64,000 nt of DNA from Desulfopila sp. IMCC35006 (lineage in GTDB: Bacteria > Desulfobacterota > Desulfobulbia > Desulfobulbales > Desulfocapsaceae), in NCBI RefSeq assembly GCF_005116645.1, contig NZ_SWCM01000015.1:58975-122974 (forward strand), read 5' to 3'. Below, in pieces: positions 1-8,005 of this stretch (position 1 is the stretch's first letter; each line of letters begins with the position of its first letter). The notes under the pieces were generated by a model. That model was not told the DNA's origin and did no database searches. It worked only from the letters and a program-made list of their open reading frames with translations. The translations under genes and the position numbers were made by a program.

Positions 1-1139
1 TTAGTGGCATTCCAGGTTTGATTAGGAAATCCACCTGCTCCGTAAAGATAGACACCATTGCCGCCACTTTCACTATTGGTCAAAGCCCTCAGGAGAGGTT
101 TGTCAAAACCGGAGCCATTAAAATAGCCTGCATCATACGAATAATATCCCGTATTAGTGTGGTAGGATGACACATAGGTCGTGTTGGCCGTGATTGCCAC
201 TGGCTCTGGAAATGCCTGGTACTGCCACCCGGAGGCGGTCTCGTTGGCAAAAGTCACGCTGGCCAGTAACTTCCCGCTCGCAGTCCATAAATTTCCGAGG
301 TGAATACCGGTGTTGCCTGGCCCTTTGTAGAAACGAATTCCCGTAATGTATCCGTCTACCGAACTTTGGAACTTCATTCCTAACTCCACAGCACTGGTAT
401 CATTAGCAGTAAGAATCGTAGGAATGACCATTTCATCCCAGATACTGGTCATATCGGCTACGTTACCTGCACTGGGTTTAGGAAGGGTCGTGTTGTCTCC
501 TGTTACGTCAATCGGGTTTTGGTTTGCGGGGGCAGATCCAATCACGACAATGGGGGTGCTGACTTTATTAGACAGACCCCTGTTATCGACAACGGTGAGT
601 TGGGTATAATATGTTCCTGCAGTCGTGAAGGTGTGGGATGTGGTTGCTCCAGTAGCTTGGGAACCGTCTCCAAAACTCCAATCGTAACTCACTATCCGCC
701 AATTGGGAGTTGTGGAAGACGTCCCATCAAAGGTCACCTTCAACGGGGCATTGCCTGCGGCCGTTGAGGAAGAGAGTATTGCAATCGGTGATGTCGACGA
801 GGTTGGGGCCGGAGTAGGTGTTCCAGTCACTGATGCTATGGTAAATGGAAAAGATGGCGATGGCGGGCTTTCTGCACCGTTGGCATAATATGCTGTGAGA
901 GAGAAATCGAATGAACCCGCTTCTGAGGGAAATTGGCAGGATATTTTCGATACGTTTGGGTCGTTTGTTGCACACACCTGGACGTTTTCCTTGTACAATT
1001 TATAGCCGACAAGCTGGTTTGCCAGATAGTCTGGGGCCGTGAAGGAAAATTCTATATCCACGGTGCACGTCTCAGCAGCAATTAAACTGGTAGGAGCGAT
1101 TAATAGTGTAAGTAAAAGAAATAGCAGTTTGTTTTTCAT
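1..1139 (-). CDS. Secreted PKD / DUF4082 protein (partial)
   Basis: An open frame starts at the ATG complementary to 1137-1139 and runs without a stop for about 379 codons off the left edge, so the C-terminus is missing. The product starts with MKNKLLFLLLTLLIAP, a signal peptide ending near residue 21-22. A Pro/Thr/Ser linker (about 105-115) precedes a PKD-type immunoglobulin-like domain (about 116-200) with the hallmark SYDWSFGDG and a HTFTTAGTYY strand. From about 228 the sequence fits DUF4082 (GITGIRFYKG-like start, YVSSYHTNTGYYSY, and GVYLYGAGGFPNQTW at the edge). Such proteins are extracellular or surface proteins, often carbohydrate- or adhesion-related; the ligand cannot be told. No strong Shine-Dalgarno precedes the ATG. 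Confidence 0.85.
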   Translation of the reverse strand, partial: MKNKLLFLLLTLLIAPTSLIAAETCTVDIEFSFTAPDYLANQLVGYKLYKENVQVCATNDPNVSKISCQFPSEAGSFDFSLTAYYANGAESPPSPSFPFTIASVTGTPTPAPTSSTSPIAILSSSTAAGNAPLKVTFDGTSSTTPNWRIVSYDWSFGDGSQATGATTSHTFTTAGTYYTQLTVVDNRGLSNKVSTPIVVIGSAPANQNPIDVTGDNTTLPKPSAGNVADMTSIWDEMVIPTILTANDTSAVELGMKFQSSVDGYITGIRFYKGPGNTGIHLGNLWTASGKLLASVTFANETASGWQYQAFPEPVAITANTTYVSSYHTNTGYYSYDAGYFNGSGFDKPLLRALTNSESGGNGVYLYGAGGFPNQTWNAT

Positions 1140-1735
1140 TTTTTAACCCGTAAAATTGCTAATTGAGCGAAGTAAATAAATCTCTTCCTTCTCAGAAGGA
1201 TAAATTATTTAATCTTCGCCGGTTATCGTTGTCTCTACCTGATGTCCAAATGTAAATTTTTGCCAGATTTTTCCACTCACAGCAGAGACTCGTTTTCATG
1301 ATATTAATTTCCAAATCATATAAACCTTATTGAAAATATTTCTTAAGTCACGTGTGCTTAAGCAAGGGGTGTGCCATGGAGGGTGTGATATATTTAGTTG
1401 TCGTTGCAGGTAGATAGAATTCTCTCGGAAGTCTTCCTCCATTTATGCTGTCAGGAAAGTGCAAAAAATGCGCGCCTAGGTTGCAATGTTTTCACACTCG
1501 GTTCAATAGAACCATTCTCCCTCTATTCTGTATTGGTGAAGGTTTACATTTATTCCGCAATGGACGTGGTCATGCGATACTCGTTATAAAAGAATTTGGA
1601 TGAGAAGGTCATTCACAGAATTGAGAAGAAAGCCATTGTAAATATTAAAAGAAATAAAATGAAACATGTTGTCAATGTGTTCTGTTTCTGGGTAATATTC
1701 ACCTCTTGCAGATGTCCTTCAACTATCATTTTACT
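1140..1735. other. Intergenic stretch, no gene seen
   Basis: About 600 bases between the divergent PKD-protein start and the moeA fragment. It is AT-rich and holds only short chance frames without ribosome sites. The promoter of the PKD gene must lie in the left part. I recognise no RNA motif in it. Confidence 0.5.
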
Positions 1736-2062
1736 ATGAATAGAAACGACAAGAAGATTTTCAGCTTTCAACAGGTACTGCTCAAAATTTTAGCAATTAT
1801 ATATCGATTATCTGATGAGATCGTTGGCCTACACGGTGTTCGGCACCCAGTTACTTCAGCTGATATTTCCGCAGTTATACCTCAGCCGTCATTTGAGGAA
1901 TCGACTCGTGACGGATTTGGAGTTGGTGCAGTTGACAGTTTTGATGCAGAGATAACTCAGTGGCAGATTGTGCATCAAATACCCGTGGGCAAAAACTCTG
2001 CGAATATCTTGCCGACCGACCTCAGCTCAGCAGTAGCTATATATAAAGAGATGCTTTTGTAA
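1736..2062 (+). pseudogene. moeA 5' fragment (truncated paralogue)
   Basis: The frame from ATG 1736 gives about 108 residues that follow the N-terminus of the full moeA at 3164: MNRNDKK against MNGNEKN, then DEIVGL, a conserved ESTRDGF and QIVHQIPVGK. After that the sequence leaves the family and stops at 2062, so the molybdopterin-binding domain is absent. It is most simply the remains of a tandem moeA duplication, with the VanZ-like gene now lying between the two copies. A small independent protein is possible but less likely. There is no clear ribosome site. Confidence 0.7.
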
Positions 2063-2218
2063 ATCAGATACTTCACTTGCGGCGTTGTCTAAATGTTTTT
2101 ATCATCACAACGTCTTTTAATATGTTGAAATGGTAAGAAAAATATCTTGCAGGGGATAAAACTGGTGGGAAATTGGTTAGGATCAGGGAATACTGATAGC
2201 TATAATTATCTGTTCAGA

Positions 2219-3139
2219 ATGTGGCGCCGATGGTTTGTGGTTATCTTGTTGCTTGTATTCCCCTTTTTTTTTATTGGAGGAGCAGATTATTACGACCCAC
2301 GATCAGTGAAAGAATTTTGGAACCTTGGCCATTTGTTCTTTTTTGCCATGTTCGCTCTTGTGCTTGACAGCTACTGGTGGGCACAAAATAGATCGATTTT
2401 TTTTAGAATCCTTTTCACGTTTTTCATATTGTTGTTTGTTGGTGTCGGTATCGAGTTAATTCAACTAAACATTACAAGCCGATCTTGCTCCTTGAGTGAT
2501 GTTGTCAGAGACCTGTCGGGGGGAGCGATAGTGCTGTTTTGGAAAGCGAGTCGCCGACAGCCGCCTTTACAAGCGATCCTGAGTGGATTTTTGCTGATTA
2601 TTATTGTGAGTTACAATTTTGCTCCATTATTGCTTGCTCTCACTGATGAATATCGAAGCTACAAAGCGTTTCCTTTGCTTGCCGGATTTGAGTGCGAGGC
2701 CGAATTCCGTCGGTGGACAAGTGGTCCTGGGGTCGGTTTCCACAGGGTGTCTGCACCACGATTGCAAGGTGGATATTCGGGTCAAATTACCCTGACAACC
2801 GATAAGTATTCTGGTGTGTCACTTGATCATTTTCCCAGAGACTGGAGTGGTAAAAGAGGTCTGGCCTTTAGTGTGTTTAATCCAGGGCGGCAGATTGTCT
2901 TGCATTATCGTGTACATGATTCTCAGCATAATGTTACGGAGCAACGCTTTACAGATCGTTATAACGGGAAGACTGTTCTGGAACACGGCTGGAATGAAAT
3001 TATTATTCCTATGGCAGATATTATAAATGGGCTCAAAGGCCGTAAAATGGATATCACAAAAATCAGTGGCTTTGGCATTTTTGTGATGAACCAAAATGAA
3101 CGGCGTATTTTGTTTTTAGATAATGTCCGCTTATTATAA
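2219..3139 (+). CDS. VanZ-like membrane protein with C-terminal beta domain
   Basis: Predicted inner-membrane protein of 306 residues from ATG 2219 (MWRRWFVVILLLV). An upstream TTG at 2147 would add 24 polar residues. About four or five membrane segments lie in the first 130 residues, in the order seen in VanZ-like proteins, with conserved-looking FWNLGHLFFFAMFA, GVGIELIQ and DVVRDLSGG. The remaining ~160 residues are soluble and beta-rich (GFHRVSAPRLQGGYSGQI ... GFGIFVMNQ ... LFLDNVRL), resembling a carbohydrate-binding or CIA30-type jelly roll, probably outside the membrane. The function of the pairing is unknown; VanZ homologues are tied to glycopeptide resistance only in some Gram-positives. 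It is followed after 24 bases by moeA. Confidence 0.7.
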   Translation: MWRRWFVVILLLVFPFFFIGGADYYDPRSVKEFWNLGHLFFFAMFALVLDSYWWAQNRSIFFRILFTFFILLFVGVGIELIQLNITSRSCSLSDVVRDLSGGAIVLFWKASRRQPPLQAILSGFLLIIIVSYNFAPLLLALTDEYRSYKAFPLLAGFECEAEFRRWTSGPGVGFHRVSAPRLQGGYSGQITLTTDKYSGVSLDHFPRDWSGKRGLAFSVFNPGRQIVLHYRVHDSQHNVTEQRFTDRYNGKTVLEHGWNEIIIPMADIINGLKGRKMDITKISGFGIFVMNQNERRILFLDNVRLL

Positions 3140-3163
3140 AGCGCTACTGACTATCGTGTTATT

Positions 3164-4402
3164 ATGAACGGAAACGAAAAGAACTCTCTCAGTTTTCGAC
3201 AGGCAAAGCAGGCAATTTTAGCGACAATTCATCCTTTGCCGAGTCAAATCGTTGGTCTCAATGAGGGTCAGAAGCGAATCACCTCATCTGATGTTCCGGC
3301 AATCATATCTCTGCCGTCATATGATGAATCGACCCGTGACGGATTTGTTATCCGCGTAATTGGCGGTTGCGGGCAAAAAATAGATCAATATCAGGTTGTG
3401 CATGAGATTCCCGCCGGCAAACCATGCGGAGGCATGATATTGCCAGGCACCGCCTGCAGGATTATGACTGGAGGGTGTGTGCCGGAGGGGGGAACCCGCG
3501 TTGTCCCATTTGAGGACTGTGTTGAACAAGATGGTTTTGTCTGTGTTCCTGGACGGTTGTTGCAGACCAGAACAACATTTATCCGCAAAATCGGCAGCGA
3601 AATAACGCAGGGTGAAAGCCTTGTCGCCGCTGGCGAAGCGCTGCAGTCAGGTCATCTCGCCTTACTGGCGTCATGTGGCATACAGGCTGTTTCGGTGAGC
3701 TGCAGACCTGTGGTCGGTTATGTCTGTACTGGCAGTGAGCTCATCTCCGGGACCGAGGAGTTGGCAAGTGGTCAGAAGGTTTCGTCCAATTCGTTTCTCC
3801 TGAGAGGTCTGATTGCTTCGGCAGGTGGTTGCCCGGAAGATATGGGTATAATACGTGATAATGCCCAGGATCTTTTTGAACTCTTTGCTAAAGTGGCCGC
3901 AGATACGCACCTCGATGCGATGATTACAACCGGGGGGATGGGGCCTGGAAAATACGATCTGGTTGAAAGGGCTTTTGTCGAGGCCGGCGGAAAGGTAATT
4001 TTTAATGCGATTGCAATGCGGCCGGGGAAATCCTTTCTCTTTGGCATCCTGGGGCGGACTCTTTGTTTTGGTCTGCCTGGTCCACCTCATGCCGTGCGAA
4101 CCCTCCTTAATGAATTGATCGGACCGGCGTTATATGCTATGCAGGGTGTAACAGATATTTGGCCCAAAAAAGTGCAGGCACATTTGCAGCATGCCATCAG
4201 CATGAAACGAAATGATGTGCTGCACCTGAAGGATGGCATGCTAACTGTGGCGGCGGGGAGATGTTTCGTTCGTTTTGCCGAACGGCTGGAAATGGGCAAC
4301 TGTTTCATTGTCCTGCCGCCGGGACAAACACATCATCCTGAAGGTGACCTGGTTGAAGTGCATTTAGCTCTTGATCAGTGTGCCGGATTGCGGGAAGGGT
4401 AA
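3164..4402 (+). CDS. moeA: Molybdopterin molybdenumtransferase MoeA
   Basis: Cytoplasmic enzyme that inserts molybdate into adenylated molybdopterin, the last step of molybdenum cofactor synthesis. It has 412 residues, the usual length. The MoeA N-domain signature ESTRDGF lies near residue 55. The MPT-binding fold begins with GYVCTGSELISG (about 186), has TTGGMGPGKYD near 254 in place of the usual GG-S-G-D loop, RPGKSFLFG near 285 and GLPGPPHAV near 305 (usually GLPGNP). The C-terminal domain IV is short. The sequence is rather divergent, so it may serve a special molybdo- or tungsto-enzyme. Its 3' end converges with mutM with only 9 bases between. A truncated relative lies at 1736. Confidence 0.88.
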   Translation: MNGNEKNSLSFRQAKQAILATIHPLPSQIVGLNEGQKRITSSDVPAIISLPSYDESTRDGFVIRVIGGCGQKIDQYQVVHEIPAGKPCGGMILPGTACRIMTGGCVPEGGTRVVPFEDCVEQDGFVCVPGRLLQTRTTFIRKIGSEITQGESLVAAGEALQSGHLALLASCGIQAVSVSCRPVVGYVCTGSELISGTEELASGQKVSSNSFLLRGLIASAGGCPEDMGIIRDNAQDLFELFAKVAADTHLDAMITTGGMGPGKYDLVERAFVEAGGKVIFNAIAMRPGKSFLFGILGRTLCFGLPGPPHAVRTLLNELIGPALYAMQGVTDIWPKKVQAHLQHAISMKRNDVLHLKDGMLTVAAGRCFVRFAERLEMGNCFIVLPPGQTHHPEGDLVEVHLALDQCAGLREG

Positions 4403-4411
4403 CCGAGATGC

Positions 4412-5242
4412 TTACTTCTGGCATTTCGAGCAAAAGTAGCTGGCGCGCCCACCAATTGTTTGTTTCTCGATCTTATCGGAACATACGATGCACGTTTCTC
4501 CCGCCCGGCCATATACTTTAAAATTGATCTGAAAATATCCCCGCTGCTGGCTGGCATTGAGGAAGTCGCTGATGGTTGATCCGCCGCATTCGATGGCGTA
4601 ACCCAAAACCCTGCGCACTTCAGTCACCAGGCGGTCCCATTCTTTCAGGGTGAGGGTCTGTACCTTTCTTGTTGGCCGTATGCCCGCGGCAAAAAGGCTC
4701 TCGTTGGCGTAAATATTGCCGATTCCAGCGACGTTTTGATTGGTCATGATAAACAGTTTGACGGCCAGGCTCTTGCCTTTGGCGAGTGCGTGCAGATATC
4801 TGGCGGAAAACTGATCGCTGAACGGTTCCGGGCCGGCTGTCTTGAAGATCGTTTCTTCTCTGTTGGCCACTTCCTCCGGGGTGAGCAATCGGATGGAGCC
4901 GAAGCGACGGCTGTCGTTGTAGCGAAGTTCCGTGCCGTTATCGAGGGACCACCACACATGGTCATGTTTGGCGTGCCTGGTTGAAGGTGGAAATATTCCC
5001 AGGTTTCCGGTCATTCCCAGATGGATGATGAGCATCGCACCTGAAGAGAGGCTGATCTGCAGGAATTTTGCCCTGCGTTCGATCGTGGTGATTTTCCGGT
5101 TGATCACTGCCTGCTGCATGGCTTCCATCTGGACCGGATGACGCAGCTTCTTGCCGCTCCAGTGAATGGCGTTGACCGTGTGGCCAATCAGAAACGGTCG
5201 GAGCCCCCGGCAGACAACTTCAACTTCTGGCAGTTCGGGCAT
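4412..5242 (-). CDS. mutM: Formamidopyrimidine-DNA glycosylase
   Basis: Base-excision repair glycosylase/AP lyase that removes 8-oxoguanine and formamidopyrimidines. The true start is the ATG at 5242, because the mature protein must begin MPELPEVE: Pro2 is the catalytic nucleophile and Glu3 is essential. An in-frame extension to 5305 would bury it. It has 276 residues, normal length. Visible family marks are the helix-two-turn-helix region with the N-I-Y-A-N-E-S-L stretch and a C-terminal zinc finger (CIVCS ... YFCSKC) in the last 25 residues. The start overlaps the end of the phosphopantetheinyl transferase gene by 23 bases, so the two are co-transcribed and probably translationally coupled. 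Confidence 0.96.
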   Translation of the reverse strand: MPELPEVEVVCRGLRPFLIGHTVNAIHWSGKKLRHPVQMEAMQQAVINRKITTIERRAKFLQISLSSGAMLIIHLGMTGNLGIFPPSTRHAKHDHVWWSLDNGTELRYNDSRRFGSIRLLTPEEVANREETIFKTAGPEPFSDQFSARYLHALAKGKSLAVKLFIMTNQNVAGIGNIYANESLFAAGIRPTRKVQTLTLKEWDRLVTEVRRVLGYAIECGGSTISDFLNASQQRGYFQINFKVYGRAGETCIVCSDKIEKQTIGGRASYFCSKCQK

Positions 5243-6056
5243 TGCCGGCCTCCTCGCGAACCAGACAGATGGCCAGCGCGTAATCTTCAAAAATACCAGC
5301 CGCAACGGTTACTTCGCTGGGCAACAGGGTGTGCCTGGTGTTGTTTACCCGCAGGGAAAGGGTAATATAGTCGGGAAACTTTTGGAGTGAGCACATCTCT
5401 AAGTCCAAAAAACCGGGCATTTGCCAATGGCTCAAAGCTTTTTTCCCCGCCTCCTTGGCGGCCCATAGAATTGTCTGTCTGGTGAGTACTCCATAGTTGG
5501 GCAAAAATGCTTCAAGCAATGTATATTCCGTCGCATGGCAATATTTTTCCTGTACCTGCAGCAGGGTCGACTTTTGCATCTGTAAATCAATGCCACATCG
5601 TGATCCGGCTGCTATTGCCACACCGTAGTTGCCACTGTGCGATATTGAAATATCCATCTTGAGCAAATCGGTTTTTTGCTCAAGAAGATGGACTGTTGGA
5701 CGCCCATTCTCGGCGTTGGCGATTTCAATGTCCGGCAGCAAGAGGGGGTCTGGATGAATTTTGGCCTGGCTTAAAAAACTTTGAACAGCTATTTTGGCAC
5801 AGATTCTCCCCGTGAGATATTCCGCCCGCCTTTTGTTTAACCTGTAGCCGTTATAAATGATGCTTTCCTTACTGGTGAGCTGTTCTGTCAAGCCTGCTGC
5901 CTCCTGGAGTTGCCCTGCGGTAATATGTGCAGGCAGCAGACGAAGGAGAACCGGGTTGAGTGCTGGTTCGCCAAAAATTTCACTTACCCCTTTTTTGAAT
6001 GGTATGGGGAAAAGATTCTTGAGCTGTGTGTCCATTTCTGAAATTTTGGTGTTCAT
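5220..6056 (-). CDS. 4'-phosphopantetheinyl transferase family protein
   Basis: Transfers the phosphopantetheine arm of coenzyme A onto carrier proteins. It has 278 residues, the size of the Sfp/EntD-like (rather than the short AcpS) class. Signatures are NAENGRPTV and DISISHSGNYGVAIA (substrate-binding strand), GIDLQM (the Mg-binding Asp of the usual GVD/GID motif) and WAAKEAGKKAL (the W-KEA-K helix). The first ~60 residues are extra to the core. It may activate an acyl carrier protein or a secondary-metabolite carrier; no carrier gene is nearby. Upstream mate of mutM in a two-gene minus-strand unit, divergent from cvpA. Confidence 0.88.
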   Translation of the reverse strand: MNTKISEMDTQLKNLFPIPFKKGVSEIFGEPALNPVLLRLLPAHITAGQLQEAAGLTEQLTSKESIIYNGYRLNKRRAEYLTGRICAKIAVQSFLSQAKIHPDPLLLPDIEIANAENGRPTVHLLEQKTDLLKMDISISHSGNYGVAIAAGSRCGIDLQMQKSTLLQVQEKYCHATEYTLLEAFLPNYGVLTRQTILWAAKEAGKKALSHWQMPGFLDLEMCSLQKFPDYITLSLRVNNTRHTLLPSEVTVAAGIFEDYALAICLVREEAGNARTARS

Positions 6057-6202
6057 GAGAAAAGGCTTGCAATTTCAACAGTTCCTGCTAACTTTTTCGG
6101 GTAGGGACGAGGTCCTGAGGCAAGTCAAACCCTGAGAAAAAAGGAAAGTGCCTGGGGTAAATTTTTCTAAGGCGCTCATTACATTGTGAGCAGAGGTCTT
6201 TT

Positions 6203-6820
6203 ATGCACGCATTTGCAGGTATGACAACATACGACCTGGTCATCTTGGGCCTCTTCGTTCTCCTTGTTGGACGAGGCATGTGGCTGGGGTTGCTCAAGCA
6301 GGTAACCGGCTTCGTCGCTCTCTATCTTGGTTATTTTGCAGCCAGCCAGTATCATGACCGGATTTTTCCTGTTTTACGCGACATATCAGAAAACCCCAAA
6401 GTAGTCTTTCTTACCAGTTATGTCATCCTCTTTGTCATCACGTACGTGGTGGTAATGCTCATCGGCAAGGCCATGGGCTTTGTGATTCAAATGACTATTA
6501 CCAGCTGGTTCGATCATCTGCTTGGCGCAGTGGTTGGTTTTGCCAAGGCGATCATCCTGGCGGTTCTGCTGCATATAGGCCTCGGCACAATTCTCGCCCC
6601 GGAAAATCAGATGCTCAAAACCTGTGTGACCTGCGATACCTTGAATAATGCGGCCGAGTTCACCCGGACCTTGATCCGGGATGAAGATGCGCGCAAGTCG
6701 CTTCTGCAGCAGAAACCGGCAATCGCTATAGATGCTGTGAAGGATCTTCTCACGCCAACTGCAAAAGAACAGCCCGCAGCCGGAAAAGAAATTGAAGTTA
6801 CCAAACCCGTAGCAAAATAA
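6203..6820 (+). CDS. cvpA: CvpA family membrane protein
   Basis: Inner-membrane protein of 205 residues with four hydrophobic segments in the first 135 residues: TYDLVILGLFVLLVGRGMW, the VTGFVALYLGYFAA helix, VILFVITYVVVMLIG and the AKAIILAVLLHIGLG helix. This is the CvpA/colicin V production pattern, including a conserved RG-WLGLLKQV turn after the first helix. The C-terminal tail is soluble. CvpA homologues affect envelope homeostasis and colicin V export in enterobacteria; the molecular role is unsettled. A start at ATG 6221 (MTTYDLV) is an alternative. First gene of a five-gene run continuing with UPF0280, PilZ, phosphomannomutase and manC. Confidence 0.85.
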   Translation: MHAFAGMTTYDLVILGLFVLLVGRGMWLGLLKQVTGFVALYLGYFAASQYHDRIFPVLRDISENPKVVFLTSYVILFVITYVVVMLIGKAMGFVIQMTITSWFDHLLGAVVGFAKAIILAVLLHIGLGTILAPENQMLKTCVTCDTLNNAAEFTRTLIRDEDARKSLLQQKPAIAIDAVKDLLTPTAKEQPAAGKEIEVTKPVAK

Positions 6821-6830
6821 TTATTCTTTT

Positions 6831-7604
6831 GTGAAGCGCGGTAAAGCCAAAAAACCTGAGTCGTATAGAGAGCGTACATATCGAGCTCTCCCCGGGCCGG
6901 GTACCCTTGTTTCTTCTTTTGTGCGAATAAAGGAAACTGATCTGCATATCCTGGCGGATCGCGACGTCACCGATCTGGCCCTGAAGCTGGTTCTGCAGTA
7001 TCGTTTGCAGATTGAGAAATATATTCGGCAGCATTCCGAATTTGCCACGTCACTCTCGCCGCTGCCCGCCGACTCTCTGGCTGCGCCGATTGTCAAGGCA
7101 ATGCTGGCCGCCGGTACGAGTGTCGGGGTCGGTCCTATGGCCGCGGTGGCGGGAGCGGTTGCCGAATATGTCGGTCGGGGTTTGCTGCAAAGCGGCTGCA
7201 GGGAAGTGATGGTGGAAAACGGCGGAGATATTTATATTAACCGAAGCCAGGATTGCACCGTGGCCATTTTTGCCGGTGAATCGTCTCTTAGTCTTAAAAC
7301 CGGCGTGAGATTGGCTGGAAGTAATATGCCGATTGGTGTCTGCACCTCATCCGGGACGGTTGGTCATTCTTTGAGTTTTGGTCTGGCCGATTCTGTCACG
7401 GTCATTGCCAGGTCGACACCACTCGCCGATGCTGCGGCAACCCGTCTTGGTAATGAGGTTGGCCGTGGAGCAGGCGGCAGTGCGGGGATTAAAAGGGCCC
7501 TGGCGAAAAGTCGGGAAATTATCGGAGTGATGGGTGTGGTCGTGATCTGTGGGGAAAAAATAGGTGCCGTGGGGGATGTTGAACTCATCAACCTGAGAGA
7601 ATAG
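6831..7604 (+). CDS. UPF0280 family protein (ApbE-like fold)
   Basis: A 257-residue cytoplasmic protein of the UPF0280 family, which is common in anaerobes, methanogens and Desulfobacterota and is related in fold to ApbE flavin transferases. Family marks are the N-terminal YRERTYR, GVGPMAAVAGAVAEYVGRGL (about 100-120), VENGGDIYI and the Ser/Thr-rich PIGVCTSSGTVGHSLSFG. It starts at GTG 6831, ten bases after cvpA. The biochemical activity is unknown. It lies in an operon with polysaccharide precursor genes, which does not by itself indicate a role. Confidence 0.88.
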   Translation: MKRGKAKKPESYRERTYRALPGPGTLVSSFVRIKETDLHILADRDVTDLALKLVLQYRLQIEKYIRQHSEFATSLSPLPADSLAAPIVKAMLAAGTSVGVGPMAAVAGAVAEYVGRGLLQSGCREVMVENGGDIYINRSQDCTVAIFAGESSLSLKTGVRLAGSNMPIGVCTSSGTVGHSLSFGLADSVTVIARSTPLADAAATRLGNEVGRGAGGSAGIKRALAKSREIIGVMGVVVICGEKIGAVGDVELINLRE

Positions 7605-7614
7605 AGGGTAAACG

Positions 7615-7986
7615 ATGGCCGATATGGAAAAACAGCCTGGTGGAATGGTTGAGCGAAATGCCGACCGCTGGCATCTCGTCTATTATCTACGCGTTTTTGA
7701 TGGAAAGAACCAACAAATTATCGGCCATGTTGTCGATATCTCCGAAAAAGGATTTATGTTGATATGTGACGAACCGGTTAAGGTGGGTAAGACCTTTTCT
7801 CTTCGCATGAGTTTGCCAAACAGGATGAAAGACCATGATGATGTTGAGCTTTCGGCTATCAGCAGGTGGTGTAAAAGCGATACCGATCCTAACTTTTATC
7901 TGGCTGGTTTCCAGTTAGACGATCTTGAGCCAGCCATCCGGAGCCTGATTGCCGCGCTGCTCAAGGATTTCAGCCAGAAAAAATAA
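7615..7986 (+). CDS. PilZ domain protein
   Basis: Small (123 residues) single-domain protein. It has a PilZ-like start (RWHLVYYLRVFD), the D-x-S-x-x-G core as DISEKGFML, and the closing FYLAGFQL strand. PilZ domains bind cyclic di-GMP through an RxxxR and a D/N-x-S-x-x-G motif; the arginine pair is not perfect here (ERNADR), so binding is uncertain. Ribosome site GAGGGT before ATG 7615. It sits between UPF0280 and phosphomannomutase, so it could tie exopolysaccharide precursor supply to cyclic di-GMP (inference). Confidence 0.82.
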   Translation: MADMEKQPGGMVERNADRWHLVYYLRVFDGKNQQIIGHVVDISEKGFMLICDEPVKVGKTFSLRMSLPNRMKDHDDVELSAISRWCKSDTDPNFYLAGFQLDDLEPAIRSLIAALLKDFSQKK

Positions 7987-8005
7987 TAACAACAGGAAAA
8001 TAAAA

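Noticed and set aside
727..975. 82-codon minus-strand gene
   Set aside because: It is a different frame of the PKD/DUF4082 gene, which has a signal peptide and domain matches.
1398..1589. Small gene of 63 codons
   Set aside because: No ribosome site and no recognisable features.
4736..4984. Plus-strand gene opposite mutM
   Set aside because: mutM has complete catalytic and zinc-finger motifs, and this frame has none.
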